Assembly: GCA_023410645.1 (NCBI GenBank)
Contig: JAEYPQ010000026.1
Span: forward strand, 10,465 to 74,464
From: Bacillota bacterium
GTDB taxonomy: Bacteria; Bacillota; Clostridia; TANB77; CAG-465
DNA length: 64,000 nt
Direction of reading: 5' to 3'
Part shown: positions 1-8,476 of the stretch, in pieces
How the letters are laid out: every line of letters begins with the position of its first letter
Position numbering within the stretch: position 1 is the stretch's first letter
Program-made: the position numbers and the translations under genes
The notes under the pieces: model-generated
Seen by the model: the letters and a program-made list of their open reading frames with translations, nothing else
The model's database searches: none
Told to the model about the DNA's origin: nothing

Positions 1-1500
1 ACTATTTACTTTTACATTTTTTACTGTAACACTAAAATTATCTGGTGCACCAAGAAGCTTTGGATCATCTGAAAAAGAAAGAGGTGTTTTAGCAATACAT
101 ATAGGTAAATTATTATATTGGAGATCTGTTAGATTTTCAATTTCTTTTTCTGCAATTTCACTATAATTTATATTTTCAGCTCTATATATTTCTTTGCATA
201 TTATATTTATTTTATCTTTTATTCCAATATTTGTATCATATAAAAATTTAAAATTACTATCATTCTTATTCAAGATATTAATTATCTTTTTTGATATAGT
301 CAAGGCACCATTTGAACCATCTGTATATGAAGTTGATATATCAAATTCTACATTCATGTCTTGACAAACAGTTTCTACTAATTTTATTTCTTCATCAGTA
401 TCTGATTCAAATCTATTTAAGCATACAATAATTGGTATATTAAATTTCCTTAAATTTTCTATATGTCTTTTTAAATTTATAATTCCTTTTCTTAATATAT
501 CAATATTTTCTTGTTCAAGGTTATTATCAGAACCATTATATCCATTGTATTTTAATGCTTTTATAGTTGCAACAAGTACAACAATATCTGGTTTTAGATT
601 AGCAGATCTACATTTTATATCAAAGAATTTTTCAGCCCCAAGATCGGCACCAAATCCAGCCTCAGTCACACAATAATCAGAGAGTTTTAAACCAAGCCTA
701 GTTGCTATAACAGAATTGCATCCATGAGCGATATTTGCAAATGGTCCAAGATGAACTATACATGGAGTATTTTCTGTTGTTTGAACTAAATTAGATTTTA
801 TTGCATCTTTTAAAAGTTCAACCATTGCATTTACAACATTTAAATCCCTAGCATAGATTGGAGAATTGTCACAAGTATATGCAACTAACATATTTTCAAT
901 CCTTGCTTTTAAATCCAATAAATCGCTACATAAACAACATATTGCCATTAATTCACAAGAGGCAGTAATCTCAAATCCAAGTTCTAGGCCATTAGGAGCA
1001 GTTAAATTCCTAAGTGTTCTATCGTTCATATCAATAACTCTTTTTATACATATTTTATTTGAATCTATATTTAAATCGTTACCTTGAAAAATATGGTTAT
1101 CAATAACAGCACAAAGCAAATTATTCGCAGAAGTTATAGCATGAAAGTCACCAGTAAAATGTAAATCTATATCTTGTGATGGAATAATTTTAGATAATCC
1201 GCCGCCTACTGCACCACCTTTAGTACCAAATACAGGTCCCAAAGAAGGTTCCCTAAGAACTACAATGGAGTCTTTTCCAAGTTTATTTAACGCCATTGAA
1301 ATACCAATTGATTGAGTTGTCTTACCTTCACCTTGAGGTGTAGGATTTATAGCAGTAACTAAAATTAATTTACCTGATTTTTTTTCTTTTATAATGTTAT
1401 GATATTCGTTTGAAATTTTGGCTTTATATTTTCCATAATGCTCAATATATTCTTGTGGTATATTAAGCTTTGATATTATATTATCAATTTCTTTTATCAT
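1..1500 (-). CDS. fhs: Formate--tetrahydrofolate ligase, 3' end outside window
   Basis: Reading leftwards from ATG at 1500 there is one open frame to the window edge, about 500 codons. The enzyme makes 10-formyl-tetrahydrofolate from formate, THF and ATP in the cytosol and feeds purine synthesis and, in acetogens, the methyl branch of the Wood-Ljungdahl pathway. The P-loop TPQGEGKTT lies near residue 65 (family usual TPAGEGKTT), followed by conserved stretches EPSLGPVFGTKGGAVGGG, DLHFTGDFHAI and VATIKALKYNG. Compared with the usual length of about 556 residues, some 55 C-terminal residues are missing only because the window ends. An AGGTGAT ribosome site precedes the ATG. Not a pseudogene as far as seen. 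Confidence 0.95.
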   Translation of the reverse strand, partial: MIKEIDNIISKLNIPQEYIEHYGKYKAKISNEYHNIIKEKKSGKLILVTAINPTPQGEGKTTQSIGISMALNKLGKDSIVVLREPSLGPVFGTKGGAVGGGLSKIIPSQDIDLHFTGDFHAITSANNLLCAVIDNHIFQGNDLNIDSNKICIKRVIDMNDRTLRNLTAPNGLELGFEITASCELMAICCLCSDLLDLKARIENMLVAYTCDNSPIYARDLNVVNAMVELLKDAIKSNLVQTTENTPCIVHLGPFANIAHGCNSVIATRLGLKLSDYCVTEAGFGADLGAEKFFDIKCRSANLKPDIVVLVATIKALKYNGYNGSDNNLEQENIDILRKGIINLKRHIENLRKFNIPIIVCLNRFESDTDEEIKLVETVCQDMNVEFDISTSYTDGSNGALTISKKIINILNKNDSNFKFLYDTNIGIKDKINIICKEIYRAENINYSEIAEKEIENLTDLQYNNLPICIAKTPLSFSDDPKLLGAPDNFSVTVKNVKVNS

Positions 1501-1652
1501 TAAAATCACCTGTCTTTATATCATATATATTATATCATATATATTGGCATAATATCACCATATTTTGGAATTTCTTTTACTTTTTTTGAAGATTATACAT
1601 GTAATTGGAATAACTATTTATGTGGGAAATAATATATTAATAGGTGATTTTT

Positions 1653-2534
1653 GTGAATCCATATCAATATTTTAGTTATAACCAATATAGGACAATGTAT
1701 CCTTATGCGTTTCCACCACAACATCAAGATGAAAGACCAGGAATAGAAAGTATAATGATTCCAGTGCCAATATCAAATGATCAAAATTACATTGGAAGTG
1801 GCAAACTTATGAATAAAATTGCAATTATTACTGGAGGAGACAGTGGTATTGGAAGAGCAGTTTCAATTGCCTTTGCAAAAGAGGGCGCTGATGTAGTTAT
1901 TGTGTATTTATCAGAGAGGGAAAATGAGGATGCAACAGATACTAAGAATATGGTGGAACTATATGGAAGAAGAGCAACACTTATGCGCGGTGATATAACC
2001 GATGAAAATTTCTGTAAAAAAGTTATAAGTGAAACAATTAAAATATATGGAAAGTTAGATATATTAGTAAATAATGCTGGAGTGGCATATATTAATGATG
2101 ATATAACTACAATATCAATAGAAAAAATGAAGGAAACATTCAATACTAATATTTTCTCATATTTCTATATGACTAAGTATGCTGTACCATATATGAAAAG
2201 CGGTAGCACTATAATAAATACTTCATCAATTGCTGCTTTTGAGGGAATATCTCGTCTTGTTGATTATTCTGCAACAAAAGGAGCGGTAGTATCATTTACT
2301 AAAGCACTAGCAGCTCAACTAATTCCAAGAGGAATAAGAGTAAATGCTGTTGCACCAAATTATACTTGGACCCCATTAATCCCATCTACATACAATGCTG
2401 AGGATATAGTGAATTTTGGAAGGAACTCCATAATGGGTAGGGCTGCTCAACCATTTGAACTTGCTCCAACTTACGTATTGCTTGCATCAAATATAACTGG
2501 ATCATATTTAACAGGAAAGATAATTGAATTTTAA
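1653..2534 (+). CDS. SDR-family oxidoreductase (general stress protein 39-like)
   Basis: Short-chain dehydrogenase/reductase of about 293 residues. After a Tyr/Pro-rich N-terminal extension of some 50 residues the Rossmann core shows TGGDSGIG (cofactor glycine motif), NNAG, a catalytic Ser in NTSS and YSATK with the catalytic Tyr and Lys. The long extension is typical of the YhdF/YdaD-type stress SDRs of Firmicutes; the substrate is unknown. I prefer GTG at 1653, because AGGTGA at 1642-1647 fits its spacing; an upstream in-frame GTG at 1644 overlaps that ribosome site. It stands alone and ends in a shared terminator with the convergent ABC operon. Confidence 0.88.
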   Translation: MNPYQYFSYNQYRTMYPYAFPPQHQDERPGIESIMIPVPISNDQNYIGSGKLMNKIAIITGGDSGIGRAVSIAFAKEGADVVIVYLSERENEDATDTKNMVELYGRRATLMRGDITDENFCKKVISETIKIYGKLDILVNNAGVAYINDDITTISIEKMKETFNTNIFSYFYMTKYAVPYMKSGSTIINTSSIAAFEGISRLVDYSATKGAVVSFTKALAAQLIPRGIRVNAVAPNYTWTPLIPSTYNAEDIVNFGRNSIMGRAAQPFELAPTYVLLASNITGSYLTGKIIEF

Positions 2535-2538
2535 GTGT

Positions 2539-2580
2539 ATATCAAAAGTCCAGATAATATGAAATCTGGACTTTTGATAT
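2539..2580. terminator. Bidirectional terminator hairpin
   Basis: Perfect 16-bp arms (2539-2554 and 2565-2580) with a 10-nt loop lie between convergent genes: the SDR gene on plus and the ABC operon on minus. The T/A-rich outer arms could act in both directions. Confidence 0.8.
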
Positions 2581-2586
2581 ATAATA

Positions 2587-3276
2587 TTAGGCATCAAGCC
2601 TTCTTTTTTTGTAAATTACACTAAATATTATAATAAATACTATGAAATTAATTGCTATAATTAAGTAATCCTTAATTGATATACTTTTATTTAATTCAAC
2701 TAAAACATTTGATAGCGTTTGCGTATAGATAATACTTGCTATATTTTTAATGGTTTCGTTAAATGAAGCAAACATCGGTAATATACCAAAGATTATTGCT
2801 ACTGGTGATATCATGGCATTTGCATTCATTTGATTTTGAGAATAAATACCAATCATTGATCCTATAATCATTGAGCAAAGTGATGATAAAATAATAATAA
2901 TATAAAATCTCAAATATTCAATACCGCTTAAATTCATTACAAGTAAAAATAAACTAGTACAAATAATAGTACTTAATAGCACTAAAAGACCTACACCGAT
3001 AAAATATTCTAAAGGTTTTACATTTGCAAGTATTAAACTCTTCAATGTGTTTTTTTCTTTTTCTTCACTAATTATTCCAGCCATTGTTGAAGCAGGTACT
3101 AGTATCAAATGCATTGGTATAAATATTGTAGAGAAGAAATCTTTTGATTCTGGCATCATGTTGTAAAATATTAATGTCATTATTGGAAATATTAAAAATA
3201 CTAAGATCAATCGTTTATTACTAAGAGCATCTTTAGTAGTTTTTTGAAATATGGCTAATATTTTTCTTATACTCAT
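2587..3276 (-). CDS. ABC-2 type transporter permease
   Basis: Integral membrane protein of 229 residues with about six hydrophobic segments (roughly residues 20-40, 55-75, 95-115, 125-145, 155-175, 205-225), matching the ABC-2 permease fold. The segment EEKEKNTLKSLILANVKPLEYFIGV between the second and third segments is the typical amphipathic coupling region of such exporters. Its ATG overlaps the region of the upstream ATPase stop codon, so the two are translationally coupled. It probably exports a drug, peptide or lipid; the substrate cannot be read from the sequence. Confidence 0.85.
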   Translation of the reverse strand: MSIRKILAIFQKTTKDALSNKRLILVFLIFPIMTLIFYNMMPESKDFFSTIFIPMHLILVPASTMAGIISEEKEKNTLKSLILANVKPLEYFIGVGLLVLLSTIICTSLFLLVMNLSGIEYLRFYIIIILSSLCSMIIGSMIGIYSQNQMNANAMISPVAIIFGILPMFASFNETIKNIASIIYTQTLSNVLVELNKSISIKDYLIIAINFIVFIIIFSVIYKKRRLDA

Positions 3277-3277
3277 A

Positions 3278-4126
3278 TTATATCAACTCCCTTCCAGTAA
3301 GTTTTATAAATACAGTTTCTAGTGTAGGTTCAGATGAATGTATGGAAATAACATTATCATCTCTAAATAATTGATATATTTTATCAGCATTTTCAATATT
3401 ATTTATTACAGTAATTATTTGTTTATCTTTGCAAAGTATAGTTATATTATTATTTTCATTATACTTTCTACAAATATCTTGAGGACTACCATATTCTACA
3501 ATGTTCCCTAAGTTTAATAAAGCTACATTATCACACACTTTAGTTGCTTCATCCATGTTATGTGTTGTTAAAAATATTGTTACACCTTGTGATTTAAGCT
3601 CAAATAACAAGTCATGTATTTTTCTTGATGTTGCAGGATCTAAACCACTTGTAGGTTCATCTAAAAATAGTAACTTTGGATTGTGTATAATTGATCTAGC
3701 AATAATTAAACGTTGTTTCATACCCTTGGATAAGTCTTTAACAGGCTTATTAAGCGCATCTAACAATTCAACTTTCTCTAATACTTCTTTAATTTTTTGT
3801 TTACTAATATTATATATTCTAGTAAATAGTAATAAGTTATCATAACAAGTTAGCCTTTCATATAATCCACTATTATCCATTACCATACCGATTTTGGCAT
3901 ATATAGAATCGTTAAATTTATTGTTATTAACATCAAATACTTTAACATTCCCGCCTGTTTGAGATAATTGTCCAGTTAATATTTTAATAATAGTTGTCTT
4001 ACCAGCACCACTTGGTCCTAATAAGCCGAATATCTCACCTTCATTAATTTTAAATGATACACTATTTATTACTTTTTTAGAATTAAATTCCTTCACTAAA
4101 TTTTCTACTAAAATAATCTCACTCAT
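3278..4126 (-). CDS. ABC transporter ATP-binding protein
   Basis: Cytosolic ATPase of 282 residues energising the adjacent permease. Walker A GPSGAGKTT (about residue 38), signature LSKGMKQR, Walker B LLFLDEPTSGLD and the switch histidine in TTHNMDEA are all intact; a roughly 70-residue C-terminal extension is usual for DrrA/YhaQ-type exporters. ATG 4126 is preferred over an in-frame GTG at 4138, since GAGGTG ends five bases before it. First gene of a two-gene operon. Confidence 0.92.
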   Translation of the reverse strand: MSEIILVENLVKEFNSKKVINSVSFKINEGEIFGLLGPSGAGKTTIIKILTGQLSQTGGNVKVFDVNNNKFNDSIYAKIGMVMDNSGLYERLTCYDNLLLFTRIYNISKQKIKEVLEKVELLDALNKPVKDLSKGMKQRLIIARSIIHNPKLLFLDEPTSGLDPATSRKIHDLLFELKSQGVTIFLTTHNMDEATKVCDNVALLNLGNIVEYGSPQDICRKYNENNNITILCKDKQIITVINNIENADKIYQLFRDDNVISIHSSEPTLETVFIKLTGRELI

Positions 4127-4241
4127 TTTACACCTCACTATAAATTACATATATTTTACTAATATAATATAATTTTGTCAAGTTACATATGTCATATTAT
4201 ATATCTTTAATGCTTAAGTACTTATAATTTTAAAAATAGAG

Positions 4242-4271
4242 TAGACAAAAAAATAGATAATATGATATAAT
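4242..4271 (+). promoter_or_regulatory. Sigma-A-type promoter for the YgjV-like gene
   Basis: TAGACA (4242-4247), 18-bp spacer, TATAAT (4266-4271), about 20 bp before the predicted start. Confidence 0.6.
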
Positions 4272-4288
4272 TTGTTGAATTTTGTAAG

Positions 4289-4813
4289 GTGGTGGGGGAT
4301 ATCATTTTTAGCGTTTTGGCATTTATAGCATTATGTGTTAGCATATGTATTAGAGATAGAAAAAGATCATTAACAGTTCAATCTCTAAATTGTATTTTTG
4401 AAGGAATATATTGTTTTGTAATTAATGCTTATACAGGAGCTTTTTTAAGTTTTATAAACTTCTTTAGAACTATAATTTTTATTAATAAAAACAAGTTTTC
4501 AAAATTAAAGTACTTAATTATTTTATTGATATTTGAAACTATAGTTATAGTAAATTGTATATATACTTGGGTAGGAATTATATCTTTACTTCCCACTATA
4601 GGAACAATTATAAGAACATATTGTTTATGGCAGTCTAAAATGAAATATGTTAGAATATCTGGAATTACAACTGCGGTATTATATGGAAGTTATTATATTT
4701 ATTATAATAGTTGGTTTATGGTCTTAGGCGATTTAATGCTTTTAATAATATCAATTATATCTTTATATAAAAATGATATAAAAAAACATTTTAATATTAT
4801 AGATCTTAATTAG
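4289..4813 (+). CDS. YgjV-family inner-membrane protein
   Basis: About 174 residues with five to six hydrophobic segments. The stretch LLPTIGTIIRTYCLWQSKMKYVRISG is characteristic of the YgjV family of small bacterial inner-membrane proteins; the molecular function of that family is unknown. The start is uncertain: GTG 4289 and GTG 4292 both lie inside a G-rich AAGGTGGTGGGGG tract that also serves as ribosome site, so the true start may be a little downstream. Monocistronic, with its own promoter. Confidence 0.75.
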   Translation: MVGDIIFSVLAFIALCVSICIRDRKRSLTVQSLNCIFEGIYCFVINAYTGAFLSFINFFRTIIFINKNKFSKLKYLIILLIFETIVIVNCIYTWVGIISLLPTIGTIIRTYCLWQSKMKYVRISGITTAVLYGSYYIYYNSWFMVLGDLMLLIISIISLYKNDIKKHFNIIDLN

Positions 4814-4973
4814 AAGTTTTATTTTTTATTGAATTAGTCATAAATATATGTTAATATATATTTGTATATTATTTAAATTATTATGATACAAAAATGTTAA
4901 ATCTAATTTTTGGAGTTTTTGTATTATTATATTTGAAAATTTTATTAAAGATATAGATAAAAGGAGAAAAATT

Positions 4974-5282
4974 ATGAGTATTAGTAATAGTTTCAAAGTA
5001 TTTATGGAAAGTGCACCGGAATATCAAAGTGCACAAATGGAATTTATAAAAAAAATTAATAGTGCATGTAAATTGGATAGAAAAACTGAAACACTTGCTT
5101 ATTTATCAGTATTAGCATCTTCAAGACTAGAAAGTGGAATACCATTTCACGTTAAAGAGGCGAAAAAAGCAGGTGCTACAAGAGATGAGATAATAAGTAG
5201 TATTTTGATAGGGTTGCCTGCAGTTGGAAATTGCGTTATAAATTCATTACCTATTGCTTTATCTGCTTTTGATGAAGAATAA
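4974..5282 (+). CDS. Carboxymuconolactone decarboxylase (CMD/AhpD-like) family protein
   Basis: Small all-helical protein of 102 residues. The core LSVLASSRLESGIPFHVKEAKKAGATRDEIISSILIGLPAVG matches the CMD fold in pattern. AhpD-type members carry a CxxC redox pair before the conserved histidine; here that place reads SSRLES, so the redox cysteines are absent while the His (FHV) is kept. A peroxidase-reductase role is therefore unlikely. AAAAGGAGAAAAATT precedes the ATG. It could be co-transcribed with the protease gene 42 bp downstream. Confidence 0.8.
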   Translation: MSISNSFKVFMESAPEYQSAQMEFIKKINSACKLDRKTETLAYLSVLASSRLESGIPFHVKEAKKAGATRDEIISSILIGLPAVGNCVINSLPIALSAFDEE

Positions 5283-5323
5283 ATAACCAATGTAAATTTA
5301 AATTAACAAGTAAGGGGTTATAT

Positions 5324-6109
5324 ATGGAAAGTAAAATTAACAAAAAAGAATTAATAGTAGTAATTATCTTAACTATTTTAATTGCATTTATGGACTTAAC
5401 AGGAATTCCTAGTATTCTATTTTTAGATATACATATAGAAGATGTAAATCCAATGTATTTTACTTTGATGTTTAATTTTATTTTTATTGGAATATTTTGT
5501 TTCTTGTTTTTAAAATTCTTTTGCCATAATTGGAAATTAGGTTTTAAAAAAGAAGGAACTATAGACGGACTAAAGAAATATGGAATTGCTGGAATAGGAG
5601 CTTTGTTATTAACAACAATTGCCTTTTATATTGGGCTAAAACCATTTGATGTAATGCCATCCATTTGGAAAATTTTAATTGAGGGATTTATTTATTATAT
5701 AGGTGTGGGGATAATAGAAGAGTTATATGTAAGAGGACTATTCTTAAATGTACTAGAAAAGATGTTCTATAAAAGAAAAAATGCAACAATACTTGCAATC
5801 ATTATTTCTTCACTAATATTTGGAATAGGTCATATTTTTGGAACATTAGGTCAGCCTATACTAGTTATAATAATTAAAGTAATTTGGACAATATGTATGG
5901 GTATGTATTTTGGAGTAATATACAAGAAAACTAATAATTTATGGGTACCAATTATAATGCATATTGTAATGGATTTTTGTGCAATTCCATATTGTTTCTC
6001 AAGTCTTAGTGGTTATGCAAATACATCTTTATACATTATATTCCCAACATACTTACTTCTTGGAACTTATAGTTTGTATATTTGGAAAAATAAAAAAGAA
6101 ATCATATAA
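5324..6109 (+). CDS. CPBP-family intramembrane metalloprotease
   Basis: Membrane protein of 261 residues with about eight hydrophobic segments. The three motifs of the CPBP/Abi (CAAX-protease-like) family are present: EELYVR with Glu132, Glu133 and Arg137, FGIGH with His170, and IIMHIVMD with His213. These residues form the metal-dependent intramembrane active site in Rce1-type enzymes. Bacterial members serve in peptide or bacteriocin maturation and immunity; no bacteriocin precursor is seen nearby. Confidence 0.88.
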   Translation: MESKINKKELIVVIILTILIAFMDLTGIPSILFLDIHIEDVNPMYFTLMFNFIFIGIFCFLFLKFFCHNWKLGFKKEGTIDGLKKYGIAGIGALLLTTIAFYIGLKPFDVMPSIWKILIEGFIYYIGVGIIEELYVRGLFLNVLEKMFYKRKNATILAIIISSLIFGIGHIFGTLGQPILVIIIKVIWTICMGMYFGVIYKKTNNLWVPIIMHIVMDFCAIPYCFSSLSGYANTSLYIIFPTYLLLGTYSLYIWKNKKEII

Positions 6110-6140
6110 GAAAGAAACATATTATGACTTTAATAATATA

Positions 6141-6173
6141 AAAAAACAAGTACCTGCACATTGCAGGTACTTG
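6141..6173 (-). terminator. Rho-independent terminator of the minus-strand gene
   Basis: Perfect 11-bp arms (6147-6157 and 6163-6173) with a 5-nt loop, followed in the minus direction by six T residues. It serves the gene that ends at 6181 and may also stop transcription from the protease gene on the plus strand. Confidence 0.8.
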
Positions 6174-6180
6174 GCATAAT

Positions 6181-6549
6181 TTAAAAGTAATGACAGGGGC
6201 AGTAAGAAAGGCCGGATTTAGGTAATTCTTTAGATATTTCGATTGTTTTGCAAAATACATCAATAGCCTTTTCTGTAAATGAAAATGTTTCCCCATTTTT
6301 TGTACAGTATCCTTCATTTACAGCCCATATACCCAGTTGTTCAAAATCCGAATCAGTATAAAGCGGATATGTGTACCGAACAACTGAATCCTTGTTTTCA
6401 AATTTGAATTCCGAAGGTACTTCAGAATCTTCATTAGCACCACATTGTAAATAGTCAATAAGTTTCCTAAAGTTGTCATGATCAATGTCGTTTACTAATG
6501 TTCCTAAGGTAAAACCTGATCCTCTGAGCATTAAATCAAATAATTTCAT
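6181..6549 (-). CDS. Conserved-looking hypothetical protein, 122 aa
   Basis: I do not recognise this protein. It is soluble, mixed alpha/beta in appearance, with a C-terminal CPCHYF tail (Cys-x-Cys-His) that might bind metal, and a segment EQLGIWAVNEGYCTKNGETFSFTEKAIDVF that looks like a winged-helix or small binding domain. TAGGAGGA precedes the ATG at good spacing. The gene looks less AT-rich than its neighbours and has its own promoter, structured leader and terminator, which suggests an acquired single-gene unit. Confidence 0.65.
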   Translation of the reverse strand: MKLFDLMLRGSGFTLGTLVNDIDHDNFRKLIDYLQCGANEDSEVPSEFKFENKDSVVRYTYPLYTDSDFEQLGIWAVNEGYCTKNGETFSFTEKAIDVFCKTIEISKELPKSGLSYCPCHYF

Positions 6550-6659
6550 TGAAATCCTCCTATATTTTTTATTTTCGGAGACAATTGCCTCCGAAGTATC
6601 GGAAGCATCTTATGCTTCATTGATAGAATTATTATAACATATATTTTAGAAAATGTCAA
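6550..6659 (-). promoter_or_regulatory. Promoter and two-hairpin 5' leader
   Basis: On the minus strand TTGACA (6659-6654) and TATAAT (6636-6631) are separated by exactly 17 bp. The predicted transcript then carries two compact hairpins: GAAGCAT-loop-ATGCTTC at 6602-6619 and CGGAG-loop-CTCCG at 6576-6593, before the ribosome site. The second contains a GGAGG stretch in its stem. Neither is followed by a T tract, so they look like translational or mRNA-stability elements rather than terminators. Confidence 0.7.
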
Positions 6660-6763
6660 ATTTATGTTAACTTTAAGCTTGAATTAATTTATTTAGTATG
6701 TTTATTTATATTTGACAATATGATATAATTAAATAAAATTAATTGAAAGCTTGAGGGAATATA

Positions 6764-6919
6764 ATGAAGATTTTTAGTAATGAGATTGAAATAAGCGAAG
6801 TTACAAAAAATGAAATTAATGAGTATATTGAATTTTCCAGTTCGGTTAAAAGTAGCATGAAAAATCCAGAATGGTTTGTTAATTTTTTGAAAATATATGA
6901 TTATTTAACTATCTTATAA
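6764..6919 (+). CDS. Possible small protein, 51 aa
   Basis: ATG 6764 follows GAGGGA and opens a 51-codon frame rich in Glu, Ser and Asn with one aromatic patch (PEWFVNFLKIYDYLTIL). TATAAT-like sequence at 6723-6728 could be its promoter. No family is recognised. It could be the remnant of a longer gene. Support is only the ribosome site and promoter. Confidence 0.3.
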   Translation: MKIFSNEIEISEVTKNEINEYIEFSSSVKSSMKNPEWFVNFLKIYDYLTIL

Positions 6920-6962
6920 AACATATTATTCAAATAAATAGTAATTTTAAGGAGAAGTAACA

Positions 6963-7472
6963 ATGCAACAATATAAAAATAAACAGGAACTAATTGATGA
7001 GATAAATAAGCAAGCAAACTTATTTATAAGTGAATTTAAAGATATTGAAAACAAAGATTTAATAGTTGATGGTGTTGATAGAACACCGGCGCAAATGATT
7101 TCATATCAGTTAGGATGGATGAATTTAATTTTATTTTGGGAACAAGACGAAAAAAATGGAAACAAAGTCATTACTCCAACACCCGAATACAAATGGAATA
7201 ATTTGGCGGCTTTATACCAAAATTTTTATAAAACATATGAAAGAAATTCCTTAACTGAATTAGTTAATTTGTTTGTAAAACTCAAAGATAGGGTGGTTGA
7301 TTTGGTAAATAGTTATACAGATAAAGAATTATTTGAACAAGGAACAAGAGATTGGGCATCTTCAACTCCTTCCAATTGGCCAATATGGAAGTGGATTCAT
7401 ATAAACACGGTAGCACCATTTAAGAATTTTAAATCTAAGATAAGGAAATGGAAAAAAATAAATAATAATTAG
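6963..7472 (+). CDS. ClbS/DfsB family four-helix bundle protein
   Basis: 169 residues matching the ClbS/DfsB (DUF1706) family: an N-terminal helix MQQYKNKQELIDEIN, the core TPAQMISYQLGWMNLILFWE, and a C-terminal WPIWKWIHINTVAPFKNFKSKIRKW. The founding member ClbS protects its host from colibactin, but most family members sit outside such clusters and have no known role, and no colibactin-like genes are here. AAGGAG lies before the ATG. Monocistronic. Confidence 0.85.
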   Translation: MQQYKNKQELIDEINKQANLFISEFKDIENKDLIVDGVDRTPAQMISYQLGWMNLILFWEQDEKNGNKVITPTPEYKWNNLAALYQNFYKTYERNSLTELVNLFVKLKDRVVDLVNSYTDKELFEQGTRDWASSTPSNWPIWKWIHINTVAPFKNFKSKIRKWKKINNN

Positions 7473-7607
7473 TAATATAATCTATCAAATGATTATAAAA
7501 AACAATAGTATTAACTAAAAAGTTATTTTTCATGAATATTAGTTTTTAAATACTACATAGAAAGTTATATAGAGTTTAAGTAAGTACTTTTAAATATATT
7601 AGAGTAG

Positions 7608-7675
7608 AATGTAAAAAACCATTTACATTTTAATAATCTTATGATAACATATAAATGTAAAGAATGTTTTACATT
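7608..7675 (+). promoter_or_regulatory. Twin operators for the downstream XRE regulator
   Basis: Two copies of the same dyad, AATGTAAA-N6-TTTACATT, occur at 7608-7629 and 7654-7675, centres 46 bp apart; the second extends to 13-bp perfect arms (7649-7661, 7668-7680). A TTTACA -35-like hexamer lies inside the first and the second ends right before the AAGGAG ribosome site. The layout fits autorepression by the HTH protein encoded in the same operon. Confidence 0.75.
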
Positions 7676-7695
7676 TATATAAGGAGATGAATAAA

Positions 7696-8031
7696 ATGGA
7701 TGAGATGCAAAAGAATATTAAATTACGTTCTCAGTCATATGCCTTTAAAGCAGTATTACTTATGTTGGCTATATGGATAATATATGAATCATATAGTATG
7801 TTAGCATATGATAAAAGAATAAATATTCTACCATCGTTACTTTTACAGTTTACTATATTAGTTCAATATTTTTCAGAATTAATAATGAAAAGAAAAATGA
7901 TTTTAGGTGATGAAGAATATAAAGAACCTAATAAAGTATTATGGAGTATAGTATTAATTATAGTTATAAGTCTTATTGTTATTTTGATAGGAAATTATCT
8001 AATAATAACAAATCTTTTTAGGAATACTTAA
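7696..8031 (+). CDS. Small membrane protein (DUF6773-like) in an operon with an XRE regulator
   Basis: 111 residues starting MDEMQKNIKLRSQSYAFKAV, with three hydrophobic segments (about residues 17-35, 45-62 and 82-105) and a short charged loop. Such proteins commonly precede very small XRE repressors in Firmicutes; the function is unknown. ATG 7696 is preferred to ATG 7687, which directly abuts AAGGAG. One base separates its stop from the regulator start, so both are co-translated. Confidence 0.75.
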   Translation: MDEMQKNIKLRSQSYAFKAVLLMLAIWIIYESYSMLAYDKRINILPSLLLQFTILVQYFSELIMKRKMILGDEEYKEPNKVLWSIVLIIVISLIVILIGNYLIITNLFRNT

Positions 8032-8032
8032 T

Positions 8033-8224
8033 ATGAAGAATAATATAAAAGAAATTAGAAAAAATATTGGACTTCGTCAAGAAGATATGGCAGAAATACT
8101 AAAAGTAAGCAGGCAAACAATTATTGCAATAGAAAATGATAAATATAATCCGACGTTAGAGTTAGCCATGAGGATAGCTAAGTTGTTTAATAAAAAAGTA
8201 GAAGAGATTTTTTTATTAGAATAA
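8033..8224 (+). CDS. XRE-family helix-turn-helix regulator, 63 aa
   Basis: A single HTH domain fills the whole protein: MKNNIKEIRKNIGLRQEDMAEILKVSRQTI, with the recognition helix VSRQTIIAIENDK and LAMRIAKLFNKKVEEIF closing the fold. Typical of short repressors paired with a membrane protein. It probably binds the paired dyads upstream of its operon. No effector domain. Confidence 0.92.
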   Translation: MKNNIKEIRKNIGLRQEDMAEILKVSRQTIIAIENDKYNPTLELAMRIAKLFNKKVEEIFLLE

Positions 8225-8263
8225 GTATTACTATAATTTTTATATTCCATCAACAATAAAAAC

Positions 8264-8297
8264 AAAAAAACTTCAAATCCTGAATTTGGAGTTTTTT
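8264..8297. terminator. Terminator after the XRE operon
   Basis: AAACTTCAAAT and ATTTGGAGTTT pair with one G-U, with a T run on the plus side and an A run on the left, so it could work in both directions. Confidence 0.7.
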
Positions 8298-8308
8298 ATA
8301 TATCATTG

Positions 8309-8340
8309 CTTATTTCTTTGATTGTTATAAACGTAATATT
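8309..8340 (+). repeat. Intergenic repeat copy A
   Basis: Thirty bases (8311-8340) match 26 of 30 with copy B at 9311-9340. The core reads TTCTTTGATTGTTATAAACG. Lies directly after a terminator hairpin; TGTTATACT, an extended -10, follows at 8435-8443. Confidence 0.6.
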
Positions 8341-8476
8341 ATTAGACTTTATAAAAAATTTAATATTATTTGGATATTAATTAAGAAGTTTTGCAGTATT
8401 TAATAATGATAATATTTATTTCCATTTAGATATATGTTATACTTAAATAAATTTTAAGTCGAAAAGAGGAGATTAA

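Noticed and set aside
866..1087. 73-codon plus-strand frame in fhs
   Set aside because: Antisense to conserved fhs sequence, no ribosome site.
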